Source of the DNA: a virus
Length of the DNA stretch: 45,396 nucleotides
Virus record (IMG/VR): IMGVR_UViG_3300005096_000082
Span: 1-45,396 of that record
Strand: one strand, 5' to 3'
The position numbers were made by a program, and so were the translations under genes. Positions within the stretch are counted from its first letter, which is position 1. Each line of letters opens with the position of its first letter. Below are positions 26,420 to 33,222 of the stretch, piece by piece. The notes beneath the pieces were generated by a model. It did no database searches. It saw nothing but the letters and a program-made list of their open reading frames with translations, and was not told the DNA's origin.

Positions 26420-26443
26420 CCCCGCTCTATAGAGTATAAATAA
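26420..26443 (+). promoter_or_regulatory. Variant phage promoter P5 in the gene-poor region
   Basis: CCCCGCTCTATAGAGTATA shares CCCCGC and TATAG with the four other promoter motifs, differing by two bases in the core. CTCTATAGAG within it is a 10-bp palindrome. No gene starts nearby, so a transcript from here would run through AT-rich DNA, as at T7 primary origin promoters. Confidence 0.5.
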
Positions 26444-26660
26444 GATCATATGATCATTTTGAATATATGGTAGGTAATTGGAATATAAGAGCTTATGGAA
26501 TGAGCCCTAAAGGCGAATGAAATAAGGGATTATATGAGAATTACCATGAGTAGTATAGGACAGCTATAGGTGATCTTTATAAGCCGGATAGTGTATCTGG
26601 TGCAGATAGTTTATCAATGAAAACAGGCGCTTGTAAAATAAATGCATGATTGTGCAAATT
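26431..26660. other. AT-rich block, candidate primary replication origin
   Basis: About 230 bases clearly richer in A/T than the rest of the window, directly downstream of phage-like promoter P5. It contains the 12-bp palindrome GATCATATGATC (26444-26455). In T7 the primary origin is a phage promoter followed by an AT-rich segment in the early part of the genome, where the RNA primes leading-strand synthesis. The resemblance in layout is the only evidence. Confidence 0.4.
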
Positions 26661-26665
26661 AGCTG

Positions 26666-26695
26666 TTGACCTATCTTATTTACTCAGCGTATAAG
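26666..26695 (+). promoter_or_regulatory. Sigma70-like early promoter
   Basis: TTGACC (26666-26671), 18-base spacer, TATAAG (26690-26695): five of six matches at each box. Transcription would start near 26702 and read the structured leader region and the early genes. It takes the role of the A1-A3 host promoters of T7. Best host-type promoter seen in the window. Confidence 0.7.
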
Positions 26696-26701
26696 GGTGC
26701 A

Positions 26702-27340
26702 TCGAAAGGCCAGACGGGCTGGACGGGAAGACAAGCCCTGATGAACTGGCGCAAGCCCTTCAGATGGCGGCAGGCCGGTGGCGAGTAAGACCGGGCGAAA
26801 CCAGCAGCGTGATGGCTGGCACATATGGCGAATACTAGGCACAGACGGTAAGCGGGAATATGAGCCGGGGTAACCCACACACTCGCAAACAGGTCGAACC
26901 GCTCTTTTCACTCACTGGCGAGTATAGCCAGCGATAGCCGCAAGGCCAGCAATAGCTGCAAGTCACACTGAACCGCAAGGGCGGTGTGAACCAAGCGACA
27001 CTCCGTCGAACCAGCAAGAACCCTCATAGAATACTATCCAGCAATGAGCACATTTGCGCCTAACGCTGTCGATAAAGAAGATCGGCAGTAGTGGCCGCGT
27101 TGATGTGTGGCACGTGGTGCGAACCACTTAAACCACTTCAAACAACTGATCCAGCTTAGCACTTAGGGCAATGGCGGGTGTGGCAAGCTACTGCGTGACG
27201 GTTTGGATAGGCAAGAGATTGCAAAAGGGTCAGCCGCCTGTAGCAAAGACAGGCTGACTTGATTTGCAATTTAGACAACCGCAGCGGTGCACATGGCAGC
27301 TTAAAGTGGCCTAGGACCCACGCCGCTGCACGAATTCAGA
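26702..27340 (+). ncRNA. Candidate large structured RNA or long structured early leader
   Basis: About 640 bases without a credible gene, starting just after the sigma70-like promoter and ending at the ribosome-binding site of the first early gene. Helices visible: GGGCT/AGCCC (26716-26738), GGC-GCAA-GCC (26748-26757), CCGGT/ACCGG (26775-26794), CCAGC/GCTGG (26801-26819), ACCGC-AAGG-GCGGT inside TCAC/GTGA (26963-26989), GTGGT-GCGA-ACCAC (27114-27127), a long stacked hairpin ATTGCAAA/TTTGCAAT with inner GTCAG/CTGAC and CCTGT/ACAGG (27218-27270), and GCAGCGG/CCGCTGC (27281-27329). GNRA-type loops occur twice. A tandem 18-mer lies at 26927-26962. Large ornate phage RNAs (GOLLD, ROOL) occur in such places, but family membership is not shown. 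Confidence 0.5.
26927..26962. repeat. Tandem 18-base repeat inside the structured region
   Basis: Copy 1 GCCAGCGATAGCCGCAAG (26927-26944) and copy 2 GCCAGCAATAGCTGCAAG (26945-26962) differ at two positions. Each copy contains AGC/GC-AAG elements able to pair with neighbouring GGC/GCT segments, so duplication of one RNA stem is a likely origin. Confidence 0.7.
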
Positions 27341-27349
27341 GGGATGAAT

Positions 27350-27487
27350 ATGTTCAAAATTCAGAAATACAACAGCAGCCAACTGGGCTGGGTTGACACG
27401 GGCTGGGATAACCTGAGCCTGCAAGAATGCTACGCCAAACAGAATGGCGTTTTGCGCATGCATTGGACTAGACTTGTTCGCATGTAA
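27350..27487 (+). CDS. First early small protein (45 aa)
   Basis: ATG 27350 fits the AGAGGG site (27338-27343) better than the in-frame ATG 27344, which is too close. Protein MFKIQKYNSSQLGWVDTGWDNLSL is basic and aromatic. No family recognised. First coding sequence after the structured leader, thus very early; such genes in T7-like phages often modify host machinery. Confidence 0.6.
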   Translation: MFKIQKYNSSQLGWVDTGWDNLSLQECYAKQNGVLRMHWTRLVRM

Positions 27488-27520
27488 ACCGGGCGCATTG
27501 CCCACAATTTGGAGACAACA

Positions 27521-27712
27521 ATGAAACTGCATTTAACAGACGGGCGCAGCCTGATTACCGTGATCTGGTCGTTTGACTTGGATCGCGCTACCATTGACAT
27601 CATCCGTGCGGCAAAGATGCCCGTGCAAAAAGCCTTTGAACTGGCCAAGAAACGTCTGGGCGTCACACAAGGTATCCGGCCTATTAATGGCCAAGCGCTT
27701 GAAGGGATTTAG
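27521..27712 (+). CDS. Early small protein (63 aa)
   Basis: ATG 27521 after GGAGACAACA; the in-frame TTG at 27509 is rejected. MKLHLTDGRSLITVIWSFDLDRATIDIIRAAKMPVQKAFELAKKRLG: a short beta hairpin then two helices, basic C-terminus. Unknown function; no signal peptide or membrane span. Confidence 0.65.
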   Translation: MKLHLTDGRSLITVIWSFDLDRATIDIIRAAKMPVQKAFELAKKRLGVTQGIRPINGQALEGI

Positions 27713-27713
27713 C

Positions 27714-27935
27714 ATGCTGGCAAACGTGAAAGAAGACGCCACCCTTGCGGCTGGTATTGCAACCGTCGTGACAGTGGTAACAACCGCATTCGAGGCACCA
27801 ATTGTGCTGGTCTATCTGGGCATGAAAATGCTGGTGGGTTTCGTTGGTGCCGTGATCGGTCTGGTGACATATCGGCTGGCCGCAAAAGCATGGCGCAAGG
27901 GCGTTGAGATGTACAAGGCGCGCAAACAGAATTGA
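27714..27935 (+). CDS. Early small membrane protein (73 aa)
   Basis: ATG 27714 lies one base after the previous stop, with GAAGGGATT upstream. Two hydrophobic segments (about residues 10-30 and 32-55: ATVVTVVTTAF, VLVYLGMKMLVGFVGAVIGLV) and a basic tail AWRKGVEMYKARKQN suggest an inner-membrane hairpin with a cytoplasmic C-terminus. Such early membrane proteins can serve superinfection exclusion or dampen host enzymes. Not identified. Confidence 0.65.
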   Translation: MLANVKEDATLAAGIATVVTVVTTAFEAPIVLVYLGMKMLVGFVGAVIGLVTYRLAAKAWRKGVEMYKARKQN

Positions 27936-28015
27936 GCTATTCCTACACATCTGGATGGTGTGTAGCGATGCCTCAATTGGCAAGGGCAATAATGCCCATC
28001 TTATTTCAGGAGAAC

Positions 28016-28621
28016 ATGACCATGACTAAGGCAAAATCCACAGACAAGGCCGACAACAAAGCGCCTATCAAGGCGACGCGCATTGTCGAAGGTGCCGACG
28101 CCATTATCAAGCTGGGCACCGGCATCCAAACCCGGTCACGCAAGGTTGACGCTGATACGCAAGTTTGGGCTGTTTCAGCCGTTGCACATGTGAACACGCA
28201 TGGCGATATCCGGCCTATTACAGCGATGTTTGACGGCAAGCTGGGCACCGGCCTGCGCCAGAACGCATTGCGGGAATTCATTGAGACATTCGCCAAAGTG
28301 ACATATTCAGAAAAGGGCAAGTGTTTTGTTTATGACAAAACCGCTGACGGCGACACTGAGGCCGCGCAGGTCAACCTGTGGACTGATTTCAAGCCAGAAC
28401 CACCTTACCAAGCCATGAACGAATTGGCCATGCTACAGCAATTGCTCAAGCGCATGAACAAAGCGGACGCGGCAAAAGGCGACGTGGTGTCACCGGCGAC
28501 CGTCAACGCGGTTGCAGGGCTGATTGCGGCCTTGGATGGGTCAGAGGTCCAGAATGGTGTTGAAGGCGCTACAGCGGACGCTCAGGAAGCCTCAGACGTA
28601 CCTGAGACACTGGAAGCGTGA
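28016..28621 (+). CDS. Early protein of unknown function (201 aa)
   Basis: ATG 28016 follows TTTCAGGAGAAC, a strong site. The body (residues about 22-120) is mixed alpha/beta (ATRIVEGADAIIKLGTG, TQVWAVSAVAHVNTHGDIRPI). The C-terminal third is Ala/Glu-rich and probably disordered (EVQNGVEGATADAQEASDVP). No recognised family. It is one of the longer early genes and well translated by its site; the next gene begins in its stop (GTGA). Confidence 0.65.
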   Translation: MTMTKAKSTDKADNKAPIKATRIVEGADAIIKLGTGIQTRSRKVDADTQVWAVSAVAHVNTHGDIRPITAMFDGKLGTGLRQNALREFIETFAKVTYSEKGKCFVYDKTADGDTEAAQVNLWTDFKPEPPYQAMNELAMLQQLLKRMNKADAAKGDVVSPATVNAVAGLIAALDGSEVQNGVEGATADAQEASDVPETLEA

Positions 28622-28791
28622 TCACTGGCGTTGACATAGGCCGGGAAGGTGGCGACCGTACTGCGATTGTCACCACCGTTCGCAAAGGAAATACGATCAA
28701 AATCGTGTCAATCGTGTTCGATGATCCGTGCGATGATTGGTCGGCGTTTCCAATGCTGGAAAACAAAGGTTTAGCCCATGAACACAAATAA
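28618..28791 (+). CDS. Small protein with nuclease-fold-like N-terminus (57 aa)
   Basis: GTG 28618 overlaps the preceding TGA. The start MITGVDIGREGGDRTAIVTTVRKG resembles the first strands of RNase H-fold nucleases such as phage terminase nuclease domains (D-x-G-x-x-G-G-D-x-T), but the protein stops soon after. It is either a truncated relic or a small independent protein. Ends inside the start of the next gene. Confidence 0.45.
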   Translation: MITGVDIGREGGDRTAIVTTVRKGNTIKIVSIVFDDPCDDWSAFPMLENKGLAHEHK

Positions 28792-29233
28792 TTGGCTGGC
28801 CATATCGTTTCTAGCCATTGGCTTATTGCTGTCCGTGAAGGCAACAGCGGGGCCAGTGGTGATCGGCGATGATCCGGGCGGTAGTGTCGTGCAGTATTTG
28901 CAGGACGTTGAACAACACCGGGCCAATGGTGATCGCGTTGAGATACGCGGCAACTATTGCATGTCGTCCTGCACCCTGTATCTGGGGCTTGAGAACGTCT
29001 GCATATTGCCCGGCACTACCTTTGGGTTTCATGGCCCATCATCACCCATCTACGGCATCGCCCTGAGCCAGCGCAAGTTTGCATACTGGTCAAGTGTGAT
29101 GGCAAAGCGATACCCGGAACCACTACGCGCATGGTTCTTGCGTGAAGGTCGATACAAAACCGTCGGCTTTTACGAATTCACGGGAACCTACCTTATTTCA
29201 ATTGGCATTACGCAATGCCAGAAAACCAACTGA
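28778..29233 (+). CDS. Exported ClpP-like (COG3904-type) protein
   Basis: A 151-residue protein with a clear signal peptide (NNWLAISFLAIGLLLSVKATA, cleavage near residue 25). The mature part has NYCMSSCTLYLGLENVCILP followed by TFGFHGPSSP, the pattern of small periplasmic ClpP-class proteins common in Rhodobacterales. In these a Ser in the C-x-S/A-x-C segment sits where the ClpP nucleophile is. It is unusual among early phage genes. Host acquisition and a role in envelope modification are inferences. The gene overlaps the previous one by 14 nt. Confidence 0.65.
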   Translation: MNTNNWLAISFLAIGLLLSVKATAGPVVIGDDPGGSVVQYLQDVEQHRANGDRVEIRGNYCMSSCTLYLGLENVCILPGTTFGFHGPSSPIYGIALSQRKFAYWSSVMAKRYPEPLRAWFLREGRYKTVGFYEFTGTYLISIGITQCQKTN

Positions 29234-29243
29234 GGAACTCACA

Positions 29244-29621
29244 ATGGCCTACAAAATCGACCTGAAGCAAGAGCACATTCAAACCATGTTTGACCGGCTA
29301 CTTGACGGCAAGGGCGCAGCTATGCACGACGGCGCTTGCATGTACAGAACGCCAGACGGATTGGCATGTGTGGTCGGCAGTATCCTGCCCAATGAGGTTG
29401 CAGATGAGGCCGACACGTCGGACACCGTGTGCATGCTTGTGACCCGCGACATTATTGAGGTTGACGCTGATGATTTGAACTTACTTGACAAGCTGCAGTC
29501 GCTGCACGACGACGTCAATAACTGGCAAGAATGCACTCTACAAGATGAGGCAAAGGCAAGTTTCCTTTGGCTGATCAAAGATGCTGGTTTCTCTGCGCCG
29601 GTCGAGGCCGTTAATGCGTAG
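29244..29621 (+). CDS. Early hypothetical protein (125 aa)
   Basis: ATG 29244 after GAGGAACTCACA; longer in-frame starts lie inside the previous gene. Acidic, helical, with a Cys-containing middle (DGACMYRTPDGLACVVGSILP) and DLNLLDKLQSLHDDVNNWQE. This type of small protein is found in many proteobacterial phages, but I know no function. The next ATG lies in its last codons. Confidence 0.65.
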   Translation: MAYKIDLKQEHIQTMFDRLLDGKGAAMHDGACMYRTPDGLACVVGSILPNEVADEADTSDTVCMLVTRDIIEVDADDLNLLDKLQSLHDDVNNWQECTLQDEAKASFLWLIKDAGFSAPVEAVNA

Positions 29622-29778
29622 ACTAGCAGCACCTCGAAAATTCGGCAACTTTGATCGAAACACAACAGACAAGCTGGCGTTACAGCGCAAGCATATCCGC
29701 AGAATTCTAAACCGGCGCACACCCTCCGCTGCCCATCCGGGCAATGGCAAAACGCCTGTGAACTACGTCGCTGCATAA
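29614..29778 (+). CDS. Small basic protein (54 aa)
   Basis: ATG 29614 overlaps the previous gene by 8 nt. Very basic (MRRLAAPRKFGNFDRNTTDKLALQRKHIRRILNRR), likely nucleic-acid binding or disordered. No independent ribosome-binding site is obvious, so translation would be coupled. Confidence 0.45.
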   Translation: MRRLAAPRKFGNFDRNTTDKLALQRKHIRRILNRRTPSAAHPGNGKTPVNYVAA

Positions 29779-29821
29779 GCGCGACACAACTGGCCGTATT
29801 GGCCACAAACGGAGACTTACA

Positions 29822-30076
29822 ATGCTCACCCAATATCACCTCGAATACTTTGCAGTAGGTACGTTCGTTCGGGTCATTGACGCGGACAGCGTGAACGAAG
29901 GCCGCATTGGTCTGGTTACAGCTATCGACACCGACGACGATTGGCCCTTCAGCGTGGCCTTCATTGGCGCACACCTCGTGGACGCAAACAATTCCTCGAT
30001 CCATACGTTTGAAGACGTTGGCCCAGAGGAACTGCAATTGGTTAATGATCTTGAAATCGCGGTTTACCTCGAATGA
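29822..30076 (+). CDS. Early acidic protein, small beta-barrel-like (84 aa)
   Basis: ATG 29822 after CGGAGACTTACA. Residues 9-50 (YFAVGTFVRVIDADSVNEGRIGLVTAI) look like an SH3/KOW-type strand pattern; overall strongly acidic. An acidic mimic or a regulator is possible but unproven. Stop overlaps the next ATG. Confidence 0.6.
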   Translation: MLTQYHLEYFAVGTFVRVIDADSVNEGRIGLVTAIDTDDDWPFSVAFIGAHLVDANNSSIHTFEDVGPEELQLVNDLEIAVYLE

Positions 30077-30468
30077 AGGGCAACCACGTCATATTCGCCA
30101 TTGACGACGGCCAAAATCCAATGCGGCGAAACCAATTCATGCAGGTGCTGATGGGCCGGGATATTCGTTTCCGGCAACTCATCGGTTCCTACGTCATGGA
30201 CAGCGGCGAAACCGTTGTTGAATGGTCCTACTCTGTCACGGTCATGGATTTTGACCGTCTTGAAAATGACTGGATCATGCAGCAGGAAAGCCTGATCGTT
30301 TTGGACGATATCAACCGCGCTCATCTGCACTATCTCACGGATGGCAAAGACAATGGAAACTCGCTGTATCTCGGGCACTGGAAACACGTATCCCGAAGAG
30401 CAGCGCGCAGAATGTCCAATTGGACCCTCGACATACCCACCCAGACTTACTGGGCAACAGGAGACTGA
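30073..30468 (+). CDS. Early hypothetical protein (131 aa)
   Basis: Starts in the 4-nt ATGA overlap with the preceding gene. Segments IFAIDDGQNPMRRNQFMQVL, ESLIVLDDINRAHLHYL and LYLGHWKHVSRRAARRMSNW suggest an alpha/beta protein with a basic C-terminus. No family recognised. Confidence 0.6.
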   Translation: MKGNHVIFAIDDGQNPMRRNQFMQVLMGRDIRFRQLIGSYVMDSGETVVEWSYSVTVMDFDRLENDWIMQQESLIVLDDINRAHLHYLTDGKDNGNSLYLGHWKHVSRRAARRMSNWTLDIPTQTYWATGD

Positions 30469-30470
30469 AC

Positions 30471-30944
30471 ATGAGAGATTTTCTGATAACAGTTCCAGAT
30501 GAGAGCGTGGAAGAACTTTTCCGCAATCCAGAGATCAACAGCAAGATTATCATCACGCCGGGCGGCGGCGTAGCCTACATCGTACAGGAAGAGCAAGGCG
30601 GTATCTGGTGGCCTTTTGCCGACGAAAACCCACTCGCTATATCGCGCTGCAACAAGCATTATGTGACCGGCAACAAGACCGGCTGCATGACTGAGGTGAC
30701 TGAAAGCGAGGCGCTGAATTGGGGCGATTGGTTTTACGATCCAAAATATGATTTGTATTTCATCGTGACCGCTGGCAACCCGGATCGTGAGAGCCCGGCA
30801 GACAAGGCCGAACGCGAGCTATACGAGGCCATTGCGGACGTTTGCAACCCAGTGTCCACCGCAGACACCAAGGACGGCCTGTGGACCCGCATACAGCGCC
30901 TGAAGGCCATTGCGGCGGCTCAGAAGCCGCGCTATCTGAAATGA
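30471..30944 (+). CDS. Early hypothetical protein (157 aa)
   Basis: ATG 30471 with AGGAGACTGAAC upstream. N-terminal FLITVPDESVEELFRNPE, a central Trp-rich part (GGIWWPFADENP, NWGDWFYDPKYDLYFIV) and a C-terminal helical region with ERELYEAIADVC. No known motif. Overlaps the next gene by 4 nt. Confidence 0.6.
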   Translation: MRDFLITVPDESVEELFRNPEINSKIIITPGGGVAYIVQEEQGGIWWPFADENPLAISRCNKHYVTGNKTGCMTEVTESEALNWGDWFYDPKYDLYFIVTAGNPDRESPADKAERELYEAIADVCNPVSTADTKDGLWTRIQRLKAIAAAQKPRYLK

Positions 30945-31279
30945 TCGAGCTATTCATCGCCACAACCCTGCATTTGGGTTTGGGTAAGGGATGGAACAAC
31001 GTGCATCCCGGCATTCGATACATTGATGGCCCGTGGTCAATCGGCGCGTACTACAACAGCGAATTTGCTGTCAGCCCGTATGCAACGTACACGTTGACAT
31101 CAGGCGAATGGTTTATCGAGGGCGGTCTGGTAGGTGGGTATTCCACTACGCCAGTCCTGCCCATGATACGCGCCGGGATTGACAGGGGCAATGTGCGATA
31201 CTTCATTGCGCCCGGTGCTGCACAGTTTGGTGATGAAACCAAGTTCGGTATCGTGATAGGTGTGGAAACCAAATTCTGA
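30941..31279 (+). CDS. Small beta-barrel-like protein, possibly outer membrane (112 aa)
   Basis: ATG 30941 in an ATGA overlap. Alternating hydrophobic and polar strands with many Gly/Tyr (GPWSIGAYYNSEFAVSPYAT, WFIEGGLVGGYSTTPVLPM, KFGIVIGVETKF ending in Phe) resemble a small outer-membrane beta-barrel. Similar phage proteins exist with NPG, YxNS and GY motifs. The first 14 residues (IELFIATTLHLGLG) are hydrophobic but not a clear signal peptide. Could alter the host surface against superinfection; inference only. Confidence 0.55.
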   Translation: MIELFIATTLHLGLGKGWNNVHPGIRYIDGPWSIGAYYNSEFAVSPYATYTLTSGEWFIEGGLVGGYSTTPVLPMIRAGIDRGNVRYFIAPGAAQFGDETKFGIVIGVETKF

Positions 31280-31290
31280 GAGGACAACTG

Positions 31291-31545
31291 ATGGAAGACG
31301 AAAGACAAAGCTGTGCAAACTGTATGTTTAGCTACGCTGCCGGTGCAGCGTGGGCAAAATGTAACAACAAAGATTTGGAAACATTTGATCCCGTTACTGG
31401 GTATAATCGACCGAACCTTCGTGAAGCGCAGAAGACATGCGAATTCAAATTCTGGAAAGAAAATCTGATCCTTATCGAGCCGCCAACTGGACCTACACTG
31501 GCTAACCGCCTGTTGTGGGCGATTGTAGGACGGTGGATAAAATAA
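31291..31545 (+). CDS. Small Cys-containing protein (84 aa)
   Basis: ATG 31291 after GAGAGGACAACTG. Four Cys (CANC near residue 8, then one near 24 and one near 50) could bind Zn. C-terminus LANRLLWAIVGRWIK is amphipathic. No family recognised. Confidence 0.6.
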   Translation: MEDERQSCANCMFSYAAGAAWAKCNNKDLETFDPVTGYNRPNLREAQKTCEFKFWKENLILIEPPTGPTLANRLLWAIVGRWIK

Positions 31546-31664
31546 TACAGCCGGTGACTGACGTGGTTCCCAAAGGGCACACCCGACAGCAAGCTGAAAC
31601 CTGCGGGGCGGGCATGACCCACACAGCCAACGGCAGAGACGTCACGATGCCCCGCAGGCATTAA
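31533..31664 (+). CDS. Possible tiny protein (43 aa)
   Basis: GTG 31533 overlaps the previous gene by 13 nt. MDKIIQPVTDVVPKGHTRQQ, ending VTMPRRH. It fills the gap before 31680 but contains a strong inverted repeat, so the stretch may act as RNA rather than protein. Confidence 0.3.
   Translation: MDKIIQPVTDVVPKGHTRQQAETCGAGMTHTANGRDVTMPRRH
31600..31658 (+). other. 10-bp perfect inverted repeat
   Basis: CCTGCGGGGC (31600-31609) and GCCCCGCAGG (31649-31658) are exact complements separated by 39 bases. The foldback lies just upstream of the ribosome-binding site AATGGAGAA of the gene at 31680. It may insulate or process the early mRNA there. Confidence 0.6.
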
Positions 31665-31679
31665 CAATGGAGAATTCAC

Positions 31680-32279
31680 ATGTTCCAGCGTGATCAACGA
31701 GAGATTGGTGCCTATGCGCAGTCCAGCCCGAAGGCTATGAACCGCGTGATCACCTTCGTGTACACCACGATCCAGCAGAATTTGCTGACGACGCCAAACG
31801 CAATGCGAGACATAGAGATCAACGGAGTTGAAAGCCCATATCTCTGGGGTTTCAAAGCCGACGCATACGAATACGTCACCGAGAATATGGACACAGTTTA
31901 CCGGACGCTCATGGACACATGGCGCGGACATGCCGACATCGACGTTGCCAGCCGCGAGACAATGCGCTATCTTTGTACACTGCCCGGATTGGGCTTGGTC
32001 AAAGCTGGCTTTGTTCAGCAGCTTGCGTTCGGCACAGTGGGCTGCATTGACGGCCACAACCAGAAAATGTACGAGATCAAAGAATACCGTTTCAAGGCTT
32101 CCAGATACAAGGCCGGTAAGCCAGCACTGCAGCGCAGAATGCTGGACGATTACCTGCACGTTTGCTGGGACGTAGGCGGCAGCGAATTCCTATGGGATAA
32201 CTGGTGTGCCGTGGTGGCAGACCGCAACAAAATGACAGCCGACGCTGTCTCAGCGCTTCACGTGGAAGCAATCATTTAG
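31680..32279 (+). CDS. Hypothetical protein with helix-hairpin-helix-like segment (199 aa)
   Basis: ATG 31680. Mostly helical. The stretch YLCTLPGLGLVKAGFVQQLAF (about residues 99-119) has the L-P-G-L-G-x-x-K-A pattern of a helix-hairpin-helix DNA-binding motif as in endonuclease III-type glycosylases, followed by GTVGCIDGHNQKMY. No catalytic Asp/Lys pair can be placed with confidence. A DNA-binding role early in infection is plausible. Confidence 0.6.
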   Translation: MFQRDQREIGAYAQSSPKAMNRVITFVYTTIQQNLLTTPNAMRDIEINGVESPYLWGFKADAYEYVTENMDTVYRTLMDTWRGHADIDVASRETMRYLCTLPGLGLVKAGFVQQLAFGTVGCIDGHNQKMYEIKEYRFKASRYKAGKPALQRRMLDDYLHVCWDVGGSEFLWDNWCAVVADRNKMTADAVSALHVEAII

Positions 32280-32287
32280 GAGACGAG

Positions 32288-32422
32288 ATGCACGACGCAT
32301 ATCAGCGAGGATACCTGCACGGCAGCACATCGGACAAGTTCGATCCGCCGTCATGGTACAGCCCAGACAAAAAGAAGTGGTATAAGGACGGCTATGATGC
32401 CGGTCGTGCCTCAACGAAGTAA
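32288..32422 (+). CDS. Small protein (44 aa)
   Basis: ATG 32288 with AGGAGACGAG. MHDAYQRGYLHGSTSDKFDPPSWYSPDKKKWYKDGYDAG contains two G-Y-x-x-G segments like small phage proteins that pack on themselves. Unknown function. Confidence 0.55.
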   Translation: MHDAYQRGYLHGSTSDKFDPPSWYSPDKKKWYKDGYDAGRASTK

Positions 32423-32446
32423 CGCAACACAATTAGGAGAATACCG

Positions 32447-32650
32447 ATGGAATTCATCGCACTACTATTTTTCATGTGCTCTGTTGATTTAGAGGGCGCA
32501 TACTCTTGCGAGACGGTGGCATCAACGTCGATGTACGCCACAATCGAAGACTGTGAAGCTGAAGCCTACAAGCGGATAAAGAACCTGCGCATCAGGTTCC
32601 CAGAAACGAGTGCAATATCAAAATGCATCAACTGGGGAGAGCCGGTATGA
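32447..32650 (+). CDS. Small possibly exported protein (67 aa)
   Basis: ATG 32447 after AGGAGAATACCG. Hydrophobic start EFIALLFFMCSVDLEGAYS could be a weak signal peptide or anchor; three further Cys in the mature part could form a disulfide. Unknown. Confidence 0.55.
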   Translation: MEFIALLFFMCSVDLEGAYSCETVASTSMYATIEDCEAEAYKRIKNLRIRFPETSAISKCINWGEPV

Positions 32651-32784
32651 GCGTGAGCATATACATGGCCGGATACCCGGTGTTTGCACCAAGCATGGAA
32701 GCCGCAAAAGCGCTCATGTTGGCCGTGCAATCTGCGCAGTACCAAAGCAACCTAATGAAGGGCGATCCAAATGGACATGATTGA
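32647..32784 (+). CDS. Small protein (45 aa)
   Basis: ATG 32647 in an ATGA overlap with the previous stop. MSVSIYMAGYPVFAPSMEAAKALMLAVQSAQ, one helix plus polar tail. Overlaps the next gene by 14 nt. Too short for a family call. Confidence 0.5.
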   Translation: MSVSIYMAGYPVFAPSMEAAKALMLAVQSAQYQSNLMKGDPNGHD

Positions 32785-33163
32785 AATGCACACTCTTGTT
32801 GGTGCAGTGAGCTATAAGCCGGGCTGGAGTGTCGATCTAAAATCTGACATTGTCACCGGCAGGCCGTACATCCAGATCAGCGTTGACGAGACAGCAGAGG
32901 CTGCCAAGTGTCCGTTCACAGGCGACATTGCGCCTTGGAAAAGTGGCAAGCGGTATCTGTCTTTGCACATGTGCCGCCAAGAGATCGTCGGTGCCTGTCT
33001 GGGTGCGATCAAAGACGCAGAGATGCACGAATTGCACGAGTGGTTCAAGTACAAGGGTCGGGCAATTTATACGCCGCACATCGACCCTGACGTTATGGTT
33101 AACATCGTGAAATACAAACGCAATTTGAATGTTCGCAAGAACGCAATGTCGATGGAGGAATGA
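32771..33163 (+). CDS. Hypothetical protein upstream of primase (130 aa)
   Basis: ATG 32771. Segments SVDLKSDIVTGRPYIQISVDETAEA, CPFTGDIAPWKSGKRYLSLHMC and ELHEWFKYKGRAIYTPHIDPDVM suggest an alpha/beta protein of a type found in several phages, without assigned function. It ends 60 bases before the primase start. Confidence 0.6.
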   Translation: MDMIEMHTLVGAVSYKPGWSVDLKSDIVTGRPYIQISVDETAEAAKCPFTGDIAPWKSGKRYLSLHMCRQEIVGACLGAIKDAEMHELHEWFKYKGRAIYTPHIDPDVMVNIVKYKRNLNVRKNAMSMEE

Positions 33164-33222
33164 GATTATGACGCATACAGGCAGATGGTCGAGTTCAAAA
33201 CCAAACTTTCGGGATTTTACAC

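Larger units (their letters stand above)
25685..26660. other. Gene-poor region between late and early modules, left half
   Basis: No convincing reading frame in about 975 bases. It holds hairpins GAGAC/GTCTC (25685-25699), ACCGGCAC/GTGCCGGT (25841-25870) and GCGCAC/GTGCGC (26094-26113), a tRNA candidate, a 7-mer tandem repeat CAGGGTG, the direct repeat CCTATCTTCTTTC, and an AT-rich stretch from about 26380. A second sigma70-like site is possible (TTGAGT 26377, TTTATA 26400). The physical genome ends of a T7-like phage would be expected here. No longer direct repeat is visible, as expected after circular assembly. Confidence 0.6.

Noticed and set aside
26041-26660. CRISPR array or integrase attachment site
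   Set aside because: Repeats are two copies at most with no regular spacing, and no integrase or Cas gene is present.
26680-27017. Minus-strand frames of 60-75 codons across the noncoding region
   Set aside because: Rich in Pro/Arg/Cys, overlapping each other in several frames, no ribosome-binding sites; better explained by GC-rich structured RNA.
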